64,000 nucleotides of DNA from the NCBI GenBank assembly GCA_002317155.1, contig DCIR01000039.1, positions 1 through 64,000 on the forward strand, read 5' to 3'. This DNA is from Lachnospiraceae bacterium UBA1721. Lineage in GTDB: Bacteria; Bacillota; Clostridia; Lachnospirales; Lachnospiraceae. A model generated the notes under the pieces. That model ran no database searches. It was not told the origin of the DNA and saw only the letters and a program-made list of their open reading frames with translations. The position numbers and the translations under genes are program-made. Below, one piece after another: positions 22,961 to 31,172 of the stretch (positions within the stretch are counted from its first letter, which is position 1; the number at the start of each line of letters is the position of its first letter).

Positions 22961-25780
22961 ATGAATTACAGTAAAAGAGGCATAAAAAACAAACAGAGAG
23001 AGCTTAATGCTTTTGACAGTAAGATAGGCCGTAAGATTGGAATTCTTATACTTAAGCTGTTTCTCGGTGCTGTGGTAATGCTCGCTGTATGCGGTGTTGC
23101 CGGAGGATTGGGACTGTTTAAGAGTATTCTTGCCAACACACCTACTATTTACATCAGTGATATTGTGGCAACCGGACAGGCAACCATTGTATATGATTCC
23201 AAGGGTAATGAAATCGACCAGTATGTAAGTGCGGATTCTAACCGTATTGAGGTGGAATGGGACGAGATATCACCTTATTTGCCAATGGCGTTTATTGCTA
23301 TTGAGGATGAACGTTTCTACGAGCATAACGGTATTGACTATAAGGGACTTATGCGTGCCGGATATCAGTTCATCGTGACCAAGGGTGATGAGAAGCAGGG
23401 TGCAAGTACTATTACCCAGCAGCTTCTTAAGAATACCGTATTTACTTCTTGGACAGAGGAAAACAATAATCTTGTTCGTCAGATAAAGCGTAAGATTCAG
23501 GAGCAGTACCTTGCTATCGAGGTAACCAAGAATACAGAGAAGGATGATATTCTTCTCAGATATATGAATGTTATTAACCTTGGTCAGAATACCTTGGGCG
23601 TAGAATCAGCTTCTCAGAGATATTTTGGTAAGTCGGCTATTGATCTTACTTTGTCTGAGTCAGCTGTAATAGCAAGTATTACGCAGAATCCTTCATCATA
23701 TAATCCTATCAGATATCCACTGAATAATATTAAGAGACGTGGAAAATGTCTTGAAAAGATGTTGGAACTTGAGTTTATTTCTCAAGATGAATATGACAAG
23801 GCTATAGCTGATACTGATGCTGTGTATGAACGTATAGGTTATCACAATACTCAGCTTCTTGAGACTAATATCGGTATTTCTTCATATTTCTCAGATGCTG
23901 TATATGAACAGGTACTTGCGGACCTTATCGAAGAGGGATATGACAGAACACAGGCAGAGCATATGCTTAATGCCGGAGGTCTTCGTATTTATACAACAAT
24001 GGATCCTGATATTCAGGCTATTATGGACGAGGAGTTCCAGAATCCGGAGAACTATTCATCAGAGGTTCATTGGTATCTGAACTATGCACTTACCATTACT
24101 GATGATAAGGGTGAACAGCATAATTTCAGTAAAGAGAAGATGACAAAATGGTTCAAAGACCAGGGCAAGACCGGATTTAATCTGATTTTTGCTTCTCAGG
24201 AATCTGCCAATGAAGCTATTGAGCTTTACAAGGCTGCGATGTATGAGGAATTGGGAGTAGAACCTACAGAAGATAATTTTGATGAGAGCATTACAATGAC
24301 CGCACAGCCTCAGGTTGCGATGGTTATTGAGGATCAGTCTACAGGTTGTGTAGTGGCTATGGTTGGTGGTCGCGGAGTCAAGGAAGGACGTCGTACATTA
24401 AATCGTGCGACCAATGCACTCAGATCGCCCGGATCGACATTTAAGGTTGTCGCTTCATTTGCGCCTGCAGTAGATGCAGGTTTGGCAACACTTGCAACAA
24501 CATTTAATGATGCACCTTTCAATTATGATGGTGGACGTGCCGTTAAGAACTGGTGGGGTAGCGGAAGCTACAGAGGTGTCTGCTCAATCCGTGATGCCGT
24601 TAGAGATTCACTTAATATTATTGCAGTTAAGTGTCAGACAGTTATCGGTCCCAGACTTGGATATGACTATCTGAGTAAGCTTGGATTTACCACCCTTACA
24701 GACGGAGTGGTTATTAACGGTAATGTATTTTCGGACGTTAACCAGACTCTGGCACTCGGAGGACTCACATATGGTGTATCACCTTATGAGTTAAATGGTG
24801 CTTATGCAGCGTTGGCAAATGGTGGAGTATATGCACACACCAAGGTATATACACTGATTACAGATGCAGACGGCAATATTATTATTGATAAGAGAGCTGT
24901 TGAGTCTGATAAGGTATTTGAAGAGACTACAGCATGGCTTATGACCAGTGCCATGAATGATGTAGTAACTAAGGGAACCGGTGGAGGCGCTTCATTCCCC
25001 GGAATGTTTATTGCAGGTAAGACCGGTACATCATCTGATTATAAGGATGTATGGTTTGCGGGATATACTCCGTACTATACGGCTACAGTTTGGACCGGAT
25101 ACGATAACAGTATCGGAATGAGCACAAGCTCTGCAAACAATGAGTCAGCTATATCTAAGAAGATGTGGAAGGCCGTAATGCAGCGTGTTCATGAAAATCT
25201 CGAGTATAAGTCATTTGAGATGCCTGAGGATATAGTGGTTGCTACTGTATGCAGAAAGTCAGGTATGCTCGCAACAGAACTCTGTGCTCAGTATGATTGC
25301 GCGTATAATGAGTATTTTGCTAAGGGATCAGAGCCCGGAGCCATTCATGAAGAAGAGGGTGATGGTGATGATGTGGGAGATACCAATACTGTTAATAATC
25401 CATCAGTTGATTCCGGGGACGAAACAGGTGAGGGTACAGAAGAAGGAGTATCACTTGCAAGCTTAGGATATTGCCAGTTGCACTATAGTGGTCTGGTATG
25501 TCTGTACAGCGGACAGATAGCATGTCCTAATTGTCCATTTGCTGTAGAAGGTATTGTGGAGATGCCTTTGCCGGAGCCTCCTGCACTTGTTTCAGGTTCC
25601 ACTATTATTTCCAAGGATGAGGAAGGTAATGATGTATATTCTACACCGGTTACATCATATTATTGTCCTCATAACGATGCGTTCTTCGCACAGCCTGATT
25701 ATGCCGAGATTCTTACAAATCAGAATAATGAGATGCTGGCAGCTCAGGAAGCAGCTGCGGCTGCGGCAGCAGGCAACTAA
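22961..25780 (+). CDS. Class A penicillin-binding protein (PBP1A-like)
   Basis: The 939-residue bifunctional peptidoglycan synthase starts after AGAGGA. One membrane helix (about 28-50) follows a basic N-terminus. The GT51 glycosyltransferase domain has EDERFYEHNGIDYKGLMRA and QGASTITQQLLKN. The transpeptidase domain has the active serine in SPGSTFK (about 490-496), SLN and KTGTSSDYKD. The C-terminal 190 residues hold an acidic linker, cysteines (YCQLHYSGLVC, CPNC, YYCPHND) and an Ala-rich end. It faces the outside of the membrane. A possible -10 TATAAT lies upstream at 22914-22919. Confidence 0.94.
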   Translation: MNYSKRGIKNKQRELNAFDSKIGRKIGILILKLFLGAVVMLAVCGVAGGLGLFKSILANTPTIYISDIVATGQATIVYDSKGNEIDQYVSADSNRIEVEWDEISPYLPMAFIAIEDERFYEHNGIDYKGLMRAGYQFIVTKGDEKQGASTITQQLLKNTVFTSWTEENNNLVRQIKRKIQEQYLAIEVTKNTEKDDILLRYMNVINLGQNTLGVESASQRYFGKSAIDLTLSESAVIASITQNPSSYNPIRYPLNNIKRRGKCLEKMLELEFISQDEYDKAIADTDAVYERIGYHNTQLLETNIGISSYFSDAVYEQVLADLIEEGYDRTQAEHMLNAGGLRIYTTMDPDIQAIMDEEFQNPENYSSEVHWYLNYALTITDDKGEQHNFSKEKMTKWFKDQGKTGFNLIFASQESANEAIELYKAAMYEELGVEPTEDNFDESITMTAQPQVAMVIEDQSTGCVVAMVGGRGVKEGRRTLNRATNALRSPGSTFKVVASFAPAVDAGLATLATTFNDAPFNYDGGRAVKNWWGSGSYRGVCSIRDAVRDSLNIIAVKCQTVIGPRLGYDYLSKLGFTTLTDGVVINGNVFSDVNQTLALGGLTYGVSPYELNGAYAALANGGVYAHTKVYTLITDADGNIIIDKRAVESDKVFEETTAWLMTSAMNDVVTKGTGGGASFPGMFIAGKTGTSSDYKDVWFAGYTPYYTATVWTGYDNSIGMSTSSANNESAISKKMWKAVMQRVHENLEYKSFEMPEDIVVATVCRKSGMLATELCAQYDCAYNEYFAKGSEPGAIHEEEGDGDDVGDTNTVNNPSVDSGDETGEGTEEGVSLASLGYCQLHYSGLVCLYSGQIACPNCPFAVEGIVEMPLPEPPALVSGSTIISKDEEGNDVYSTPVTSYYCPHNDAFFAQPDYAEILTNQNNEMLAAQEAAAAAAAGN

Positions 25781-25832
25781 TCTAATTACGTGTTGAGTCA
25801 GTAATTATAAAACGATAGTTATTAAGTATTTG

Positions 25833-25872
25833 AGTCGGATGACGCACAAACGGCATCCGACTTTTAATCTTT
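25833..25872 (+). terminator. Intrinsic terminator after the PBP gene
   Basis: AGTCGGATG pairs with CATCCGACT around a short loop, followed by TTTAATCTTTT. Confidence 0.9.
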
Positions 25873-25873
25873 T

Positions 25874-25963
25874 GGCATAATATTATTAAGCATAGTATTA
25901 TTTAGCAAAGTATTATTTAGCATAGTATTATTTAGCAAAGCATTATTTAATACAACATTATTG
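25874..25963 (+). repeat. 15-bp tandem repeat array upstream of yigZ
   Basis: The units AGCATAGTATTATTT (25889-25903, 25919-25933) and AGCAAAGTATTATTT (25904-25918, with AGCAAAGCATTATTT at 25934-25948) alternate. A degenerate unit stands at each end (25874-25888 and 25949-25963). The alternation makes it a 30-bp higher-order repeat. The array starts after the PBP terminator and ends 12 bp before the yigZ start, so it overlaps where the yigZ promoter should be. Confidence 0.85.
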
Positions 25964-25974
25964 TATGGTGAGTT

Positions 25975-26616
25975 ATGGATAACAGTAAGTCTAATGAGAC
26001 TCTTGTGCTGCTTGAAGGTGGTGTGGGAGAGTATGAAGAGAAAAAATCAAGATTTATTGCTACCTTTAAGGCTGTTGGCAGTGAGGAGGAAGCAATTGCT
26101 TTTATAGCTGCCATAAAAAAGCAGTACTGGGATGCCAGACATAATTGCAGCGCGTATGTCATAGGTAAAAATGCAGAGTTGACAAGATGCTCGGATGACG
26201 GAGAACCGTCCGGAACAGCGGGAAGACCAATGCTGGAGGTATTGCTTGGCAGTGGAGTAAGAAATGCGGTTGTGGTTGTTACAAGATATTTCGGCGGAGT
26301 ATTGCTTGGTACAGGTGGACTCGTAAGAGCATATACACAGGCGGTTAAGGCAGGTCTGGAGAACAGTACAATCGGACGTACATCGCAGGGACAGTGGCTG
26401 GAGATAATAGCTGATTATAATGATGTGGGTAAAATTCAGTACTGTCTGCGTCAAAAAGGGCTTGAAGCAGAAAACACTGAGTATACAGCTGATGTGACAA
26501 TGAATTTGAGGATTCGTACCGATGAGATAGAGGCTGTGGAAAAGGAACTTACCGAAGCAACCGCAGGAAGATGTCTTCTTACCCGTGGTGATTTTGCTGA
26601 GATTGTTATAATTTGA
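25975..26616 (+). CDS. yigZ: YigZ/IMPACT-family protein
   Basis: The 213-residue protein has the UPF0029 N-terminal domain: EYEEKKSRFIATFKAV, ARHNCSAYVIGKNAELTRCSDDGEPSGTAGRPML and NAVVVVTRYFGGVLLGTGGLVRAY, all family signatures. The C-terminal DUF1949 domain follows (DYNDVGKIQYCLRQKG). IMPACT homologues interact with translation control (GCN2 regulation) in eukaryotes; the bacterial role is not settled. Its expression probably depends on the 15-bp repeat region just upstream, which leaves room only for a short untranslated region. Confidence 0.9.
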   Translation: MDNSKSNETLVLLEGGVGEYEEKKSRFIATFKAVGSEEEAIAFIAAIKKQYWDARHNCSAYVIGKNAELTRCSDDGEPSGTAGRPMLEVLLGSGVRNAVVVVTRYFGGVLLGTGGLVRAYTQAVKAGLENSTIGRTSQGQWLEIIADYNDVGKIQYCLRQKGLEAENTEYTADVTMNLRIRTDEIEAVEKELTEATAGRCLLTRGDFAEIVII

Positions 26617-26665
26617 CAAAAAAATAACAAAGTTACAAACGAAATATGTACGAAATCAATAGTAA

Positions 26666-26703
26666 AATGGTTGTGTTTTGTTGACACAGCCATTAGTTTT
26701 TTT
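26666..26703 (+). terminator. Intrinsic terminator after yigZ
   Basis: AATGGTTGTG (26666-26675) pairs with CACAGCCATT (26685-26694), followed by AGTTTTTTT. The -35 of the mgtE promoter lies in its loop and right arm. Confidence 0.85.
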
Positions 26704-26710
26704 ATATAAT
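26681..26710 (+). promoter_or_regulatory. Promoter of mgtE embedded in the yigZ terminator
   Basis: Consensus TTGACA (26681-26686), an 18-bp spacer and consensus TATAAT (26705-26710). The start is predicted near 26717, right before the CGGCA/TGCCG hairpin (26718-26731). Confidence 0.75.
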
Positions 26711-26716
26711 TATTTG

Positions 26717-26850
26717 TCGGCATCTGTGCCGTAAGCATTTCTACGAAAGGTGGTGGTTTACATGAAACGAACGAAACGAAATAGCGATTCATCTGTTCCC
26801 GGACGAAGTTCGGAACCTCGATTATGTAATAACCACATAGGAGAAATGCA
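26717..26850 (+). promoter_or_regulatory. mgtE leader: hairpins and long-range helix around an upstream ORF
   Basis: CGGCA-TCTG-TGCCG (26718-26731) forms a 5'-end hairpin. GTGGTTTAC (26753-26761), which overlaps the Shine-Dalgarno of the upstream ORF, can pair with GTAATAACCAC (26826-26836), just before the mgtE Shine-Dalgarno, with a two-base bulge. GTTCC/GGAAC closes a further hairpin (26795-26816). I do not see an M-box (ykoK) consensus. This looks like a riboregulated leader, possibly Mg2+-responsive (inferred). Confidence 0.5.
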
Positions 26851-26872
26851 ATGGAAGATAAGAATAGCTTAG
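26762..26872 (+). CDS. Upstream ORF (36 codons) overlapping the mgtE start
   Basis: ATG 26762 has a good site, AAAGGTGGTGG (26746-26756), and encodes MKRTKRNSDSSVPGRSSEPR followed by 16 further residues to TAG at 26870-26872. It overlaps mgtE by 22 bp in a different frame and reads through the mgtE Shine-Dalgarno. The N-terminus is basic, then Asp/Ser/Pro-rich. In enterobacteria, Mg2+ transporters are controlled by leader peptides (mgtL) whose translation depends on Mg2+ and proline. A similar role is only an inference here. Confidence 0.45.
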   Translation: MKRTKRNSDSSVPGRSSEPRLCNNHIGEMQWKIRIA

Positions 26873-28206
26873 AAACTATCCGTGAATTTCTCGAGACCAA
26901 GCAGTATACCAAGCTTCGTCAGCACTTGAGTGAGATGAACGATGCTGATATCGCTACGCAAATGGAAGAGCTCGATGAACAGGATATTTTAAAATGTTTT
27001 AGAATTCTGCCCAAGGATTTGGCGGCAGATGTATTTTCATATTTGGATCTTGATACACAGCAGAATATTATTACTTCGATGTCAGAGCGTGATGCGGCCA
27101 GCATTATTGATAATCTGATGGCCGATGATGCGGCGGACCTTCTTGAGGAAATGCCTGCAAATATGGTTACAAGATTATTGGCAAAGGCTAGTCCCGAGAC
27201 TAGAAGAGATATCAATCATCTGCTGAGATATCCGGAGGATTCTGCCGGCAGTATTATGACTGTCGAGTATGTGGATCTTAAGGAAAACCTTACGGTAAAT
27301 CAGGCAATTGAACGAATCAGGAGTGTAGGTATTGATTCCGAGACAATCAATATCTGTTACGTCCTTGATATGCAGAGACATCTGCTCGGTACCGTTGCAC
27401 TCAGATATCTGCTTTTGAGTGACGGTGATGAGATTATAAGCGACATAATGCATGAGAATGTTATTGCACTTACCACCATGATGGACCAGGAGGAAGTAGC
27501 AAAACAGTTCCAGAAATACGACTTTATTGCCATGCCGGTAGTAGATAATGAGAACAGACTTGTTGGTATTATCACTGTCGATGACGTTGTGGATATTCTC
27601 CAGGAAGAGACCACAGAGGATATGGAAAAGATGGCAGCTATTTTGCCTACTGATAAGCCGTATATGAAGACCTCTACATTCGACACTTATCGAAAGAGAA
27701 TTCCGTGGCTGTTGTTATTGATGGTATCTGCTACATTTACCGGTGCAATTATCAGCTCATTTGAGGAAGCTCTCAGTGTGTATGCCGCACTTATAGCATA
27801 CATCCCCATGTTGATGGATACGGGTGGTAATGCAGGTGGACAGGCCAGTGTTACTATTATTCGTGGTTTGTCATTGGGGGAGATCACATATAAGGATATA
27901 TTCAGAGTTGTATGGAAGGAAATTCGCGTCGCATTTTTCTGCGGATTATCTTTGGCGGCAGCTAATTTTGCCAAGCTTATGCTGATTGACAGAGTTGGTG
28001 TGTCTGTTGCCTTAACTGTATGTCTGACATTGGTATTTGCCGTATTGGTGGCTATGCTTGTAGGATGCTTACTTCCTATAGGTGCCAAGAGACTCGGTTT
28101 TGACCCTGCGGTTATGGCGAGTCCGTTTATTACAACAATAGTTGACGCTTTGTCACTGTTGCTCTATTTCAGAATAGCTACACTTATTCTGGGAATAGGA
28201 TCTTGA
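26851..28206 (+). CDS. mgtE: Mg2+ transporter MgtE
   Basis: The 451-residue protein has the MgtE layout: helical N domain (about 1-130, with repeated DAAD segments such as AADVFSYLD), a CBS pair (about 135-255) and five membrane helices from about 275. The pore signature PMLMDTGGNAGGQASVTIIRGL is intact. The N and CBS domains close the channel when cytoplasmic Mg2+ is high. AGGAGA (26839-26844) serves ATG 26851. An upstream ORF and structured leader precede it. Confidence 0.95.
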   Translation: MEDKNSLETIREFLETKQYTKLRQHLSEMNDADIATQMEELDEQDILKCFRILPKDLAADVFSYLDLDTQQNIITSMSERDAASIIDNLMADDAADLLEEMPANMVTRLLAKASPETRRDINHLLRYPEDSAGSIMTVEYVDLKENLTVNQAIERIRSVGIDSETINICYVLDMQRHLLGTVALRYLLLSDGDEIISDIMHENVIALTTMMDQEEVAKQFQKYDFIAMPVVDNENRLVGIITVDDVVDILQEETTEDMEKMAAILPTDKPYMKTSTFDTYRKRIPWLLLLMVSATFTGAIISSFEEALSVYAALIAYIPMLMDTGGNAGGQASVTIIRGLSLGEITYKDIFRVVWKEIRVAFFCGLSLAAANFAKLMLIDRVGVSVALTVCLTLVFAVLVAMLVGCLLPIGAKRLGFDPAVMASPFITTIVDALSLLLYFRIATLILGIGS

Positions 28207-28258
28207 TTTTTGGGGGCCAATGCATAGTTAATGCATTTTTGCTTAGGAGGTATTTGGA

Positions 28259-28927
28259 ATGAAGTATTCGTTTAGTGCGGAGGTAGCAAAAAAGGATACA
28301 GGATATGCTATTAGTGTACCATTTAACGTATGGGAGGTGGCACAGCAGAGAGACGAGATGACAGCCGAATTGATTATCGAAGGCTCAACTGTTGACTGCA
28401 CACTTATTCCTGTTGAAAAGGGAAAATATGAGATAGACATTCAGGATGCTGAGGATCTCGAGCTTCAAGAAAATACAAGATACGGAATGATTCTTCGTGT
28501 GCCCAGTACATTGGTATTTTTAGAGAATAGTCCATATAGCTATGCTAATCCTGTGAGAAAGATAGATGCAATTGACTTAAGGCTTCAGTCAGGAGACGGA
28601 CTGTGCGGTCAGGCTTGTGTGGCAATGATTACCGGACTTAGCATTGAGGAAGTTGTAAATGCGATGAACTGTCGTGAGTGGCAGGGAACAATGGGTAAGA
28701 TTATTTCAGCATTAAGATACTACGGAATAACTCATTCCGGTGTAATTGTATATACCAACTGTTCAGGCAAGGTAAGACTTCCCAAGTGTTGCGTAATGAT
28801 TGAAAAGCTCGGAAGATTTGGTCATTATTTGGTTCAGTATGATGGAAAATTCTATGATCCCAATGTTGGTATTATGGAAGAGTACGATTATTCAAAGCTT
28901 GTAGGATATCTTGAGATTTACATATAA
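28259..28927 (+). CDS. DUF1905-like domain fused to a C39-like cysteine peptidase domain
   Basis: In this 222-residue protein, residues 1-80 resemble DUF1905: KYSFSAEVAKKDTGYAISVPFNVWE, then a beta strand pair ending KGKYEIDI. From about 100 the sequence changes to a C39-peptidase-like fold: QSGDGLCGQACVAMITGLSIEEV with candidate nucleophile C116, then GHYLVQYDGKFYDPNVG with a histidine and a downstream Asp/Asn. No membrane segment or signal peptide is present, so it should act in the cytoplasm. AGGAGG precedes the start. Function unknown; the fusion is unusual to me. Confidence 0.65.
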   Translation: MKYSFSAEVAKKDTGYAISVPFNVWEVAQQRDEMTAELIIEGSTVDCTLIPVEKGKYEIDIQDAEDLELQENTRYGMILRVPSTLVFLENSPYSYANPVRKIDAIDLRLQSGDGLCGQACVAMITGLSIEEVVNAMNCREWQGTMGKIISALRYYGITHSGVIVYTNCSGKVRLPKCCVMIEKLGRFGHYLVQYDGKFYDPNVGIMEEYDYSKLVGYLEIYI

Positions 28928-28983
28928 GCAAATGATATTATTAATGATTTCGGTATAGACTATAAAATATATATAAATAATGT

Positions 28984-29013
28984 TAAACCACTTTACAAAA
29001 AATGTAGGGTGGT
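28984..29013 (+). terminator. Hairpin after the C39-like gene, overlapping the groES promoter
   Basis: AAACCAC pairs with GTGGTTT, with TACA/TGTA extending the stem around AAAAA. There is no T-run, so termination is doubtful; the groES -35 lies inside it. Confidence 0.45.
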
Positions 29014-29020
29014 TTATATT
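28992..29020 (+). promoter_or_regulatory. groESL promoter
   Basis: TTTACA (28992-28997), a 17-bp spacer and TATATT (29015-29020). The start is expected near 29027, six bases before CIRCE. Confidence 0.7.
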
Positions 29021-29032
29021 ATGTTCTAGTGA

Positions 29033-29059
29033 TTAGCACTCAATCACACAGAGTGCTAA
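29033..29059 (+). promoter_or_regulatory. CIRCE operator (HrcA site)
   Basis: TTAGCACTC, nine bases, GAGTGCTAA: an exact match to the CIRCE consensus, in the groES leader. HrcA binds it and represses groESL until heat or misfolded protein occupies GroEL. Confidence 0.98.
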
Positions 29060-29097
29060 TAATACAAAATAATAAACCTATTAAGGAGGCATAAATT

Positions 29098-29379
29098 ATG
29101 ATTAGACCTTTGGGAGACAGAGTTGTTCTTAAGCAGCTTGTTGCAGAAGAGACTACCAAGTCAGGAATCGTTCTTCCCGGACAGAATAAGGAGAAGCCCC
29201 AGCAGGCTGAAGTTATCGCTGTAGGCCCCGGCGGAATTGTAGATGGTAAGGAAGTAAAGATGGAAGTTAAGGTTGGCGACCAGGTTATCTACTCTAAGTA
29301 TTCAGGAACAGAAGTTAAGCTCGACAATGAAGAGTATATTATTGTTAAGCAGAGCGATATCGTAGCTGTTGTAGAGTAA
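29098..29379 (+). CDS. groES: Co-chaperonin GroES
   Basis: The 93-residue protein starts MIRPLGDRVVLKQLVAEETT after AAGGAGG. The mobile loop region EETTKSGIVLPGQNKEKPQQ and the C-terminal half with GDQVIYSKYSGTEVKL are standard. It caps GroEL rings in protein folding. It is the first gene of the HrcA-controlled groESL transcript, with groEL 80 bp downstream. Confidence 0.98.
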   Translation: MIRPLGDRVVLKQLVAEETTKSGIVLPGQNKEKPQQAEVIAVGPGGIVDGKEVKMEVKVGDQVIYSKYSGTEVKLDNEEYIIVKQSDIVAVVE

Positions 29380-29459
29380 TATTTACTTATTGTTTTTAAT
29401 TGTTCTATGTATGCGGACAATCAGCCTGCATAACAGTAATTCAAAGGAGATGTTTTATT

Positions 29460-31088
29460 ATGGCAAAGGAAATTAAGTACGGTGCAGATGCACGTGCAGC
29501 ATTAGAGGCTGGCGTTAACCAGCTCGCAGATACAGTAAGCGTAACACTTGGACCTAAGGGAAGAAATGTAGTTCTTGATAAGAGCTATGGTGCTCCTCTT
29601 ATTACCAACGATGGTGTTACTATCGCAAAGGAAATTGAGCTTGCAGATGCATTCGAGAATATGGGTGCTCAGCTTGTTAAGGAAGTAGCTACCAAGACTA
29701 ACGACGTAGCAGGTGACGGTACCACAACCGCTACAGTACTTGCACAGGCAATGATCAATGCAGGTATGAAGAACCTCGCAGCAGGTGCTAATCCTATTAT
29801 CCTCAGAAAGGGTATGAAGAAGGCTACTGATGAAGCTGTAGCAGCTATTAAGGAGATGAGCCAGCCTGTTAACGGCAAGAATCATATTGCAAGAGTAGCA
29901 GCTATTTCTGCAGGTGATGAGTCTGTAGGACAGCTTGTTGCAGATGCTATGGAGAAGGTATCAGGAGATGGTGTTATTACTATCGAAGAGTCTAAGACTA
30001 TGCAGACTGAGCTTGACCTTGTAGAAGGTATGCAGTTTGATCGTGGATACATTTCAGCTTACATGGCTACCGATATGGACAAGATGGAAGCAAATCTTGA
30101 TAATCCTCTTATCCTTATTACAGATAAGAAGATTTCTAACATTCAGGAGATTCTTCCTCTTCTTGAGCAGATTGTACAGTCAGGAAGCAAGCTTCTCATC
30201 ATTGCTGAGGATGTTGAGGGTGAAGCTCTTACAACTCTTATTGTTAATAAGCTTCGCGGAACCTTCAATGTAGTAGCTGTAAAGGCTCCCGGATATGGTG
30301 ACAGAAGAAAGGCTATGCTCCAGGATATCGCTATTCTCACAGGCGGTACCGTTATCAGCTCTGAGCTTGGACTCGAGCTTAAGGATGCTACTGTAGATCA
30401 GCTTGGACGTGCTAAGTCAGTTAAGATTCAGAAGGAAAATACTGTAATCGTTGATGGCGAAGGCGACAAGGACGAAATCGCAGCTCGTATTGCTCAGATT
30501 AAGAAGCAGATTGAAGAGACCACTTCTGATTTCGATAGAGAGAAGCTTCAGGAGCGTCTTGCTAAGCTTGCAGGCGGTGTAGCAGTTATCCGCGTTGGTG
30601 CAGCTACTGAGACTGAGATGAAGGAAGCTAAGCTTCGTCTTGAGGATGCTCTTGCAGCTACACGTGCAGCTGTTGAGGAAGGTATTATCAGTGGTGGTGG
30701 ATCAGCTTATATCCACGCATCTAAGAAGGTTGCAGCTCTTGTTGATACTCTTGAGGGCGATGAGAAGACCGGTGCAAAGATTGTCCTTAAGGCACTTGAG
30801 GCACCTCTTAATAAGATTGCTAACAATGCAGGTCTTGAGGGATCTGTTATTATCAATAAGGTTCGTGAGTCAGAGCCCGGTGTAGGCTTCGATGCTCTTA
30901 AGGAAGAGTATGTTAACATGGTAGAAGCAGGTATCCTTGATCCTGCAAAGGTTACCAGAAGTGCTCTTCAGAATGCTACCTCAGTAGCAAGCACACTCCT
31001 CACTACCGAGAGTGTAGTTGCTACTATCAAGGAGCCCGAACCCGCTATGCCCGCCGGTGCAGGCGCCGGAATGGGTGGGATGTACTAA
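29460..31088 (+). CDS. groEL: Chaperonin GroEL
   Basis: The start is ATG 29460 (MAKEIKYGADARAALEAGVN) behind AAAGGAG; the frame is open further upstream to 29400 but without a family match. The 542-residue protein has KNVVLDKSYGAPLITNDGVTI-type (here RNVVLDKSYG) and DGTTTATVLAQ ATPase motifs and the Gly/Met-rich end (GAGAGMGGMY). Codon use is strongly biased, as expected for high expression. It is transcribed with groES and ends before a strong terminator. Confidence 0.98.
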   Translation: MAKEIKYGADARAALEAGVNQLADTVSVTLGPKGRNVVLDKSYGAPLITNDGVTIAKEIELADAFENMGAQLVKEVATKTNDVAGDGTTTATVLAQAMINAGMKNLAAGANPIILRKGMKKATDEAVAAIKEMSQPVNGKNHIARVAAISAGDESVGQLVADAMEKVSGDGVITIEESKTMQTELDLVEGMQFDRGYISAYMATDMDKMEANLDNPLILITDKKISNIQEILPLLEQIVQSGSKLLIIAEDVEGEALTTLIVNKLRGTFNVVAVKAPGYGDRRKAMLQDIAILTGGTVISSELGLELKDATVDQLGRAKSVKIQKENTVIVDGEGDKDEIAARIAQIKKQIEETTSDFDREKLQERLAKLAGGVAVIRVGAATETEMKEAKLRLEDALAATRAAVEEGIISGGGSAYIHASKKVAALVDTLEGDEKTGAKIVLKALEAPLNKIANNAGLEGSVIINKVRESEPGVGFDALKEEYVNMVEAGILDPAKVTRSALQNATSVASTLLTTESVVATIKEPEPAMPAGAGAGMGGMY

Positions 31089-31108
31089 ACAAATCCATCG
31101 ATGAATAT

Positions 31109-31157
31109 AAACGCCCTATAGCTTCGTGCTCGCACGAAAAGCTATAGGGCGTTTTGT
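31109..31157 (+). terminator. Strong terminator after groEL
   Basis: AACGCCCTATAGCTT (from 31110) pairs perfectly with AAGCTATAGGGCGTT, enclosing CGTGC-TC-GCACG, then TTTG. Total pairing is about 20 bp with a two-base bulge. Confidence 0.9.
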
Positions 31158-31172
31158 ATTCATTAGAGGGAT

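Noticed and set aside
25874..25963. 15-bp repeats considered as CRISPR or iterons
   Set aside because: Units are directly adjacent with no spacers, and no replication initiator gene is nearby.
26717..26850. M-box (ykoK) riboswitch before mgtE
   Set aside because: The leader is shorter than a typical M-box, and I do not see its conserved core. A model search should confirm.
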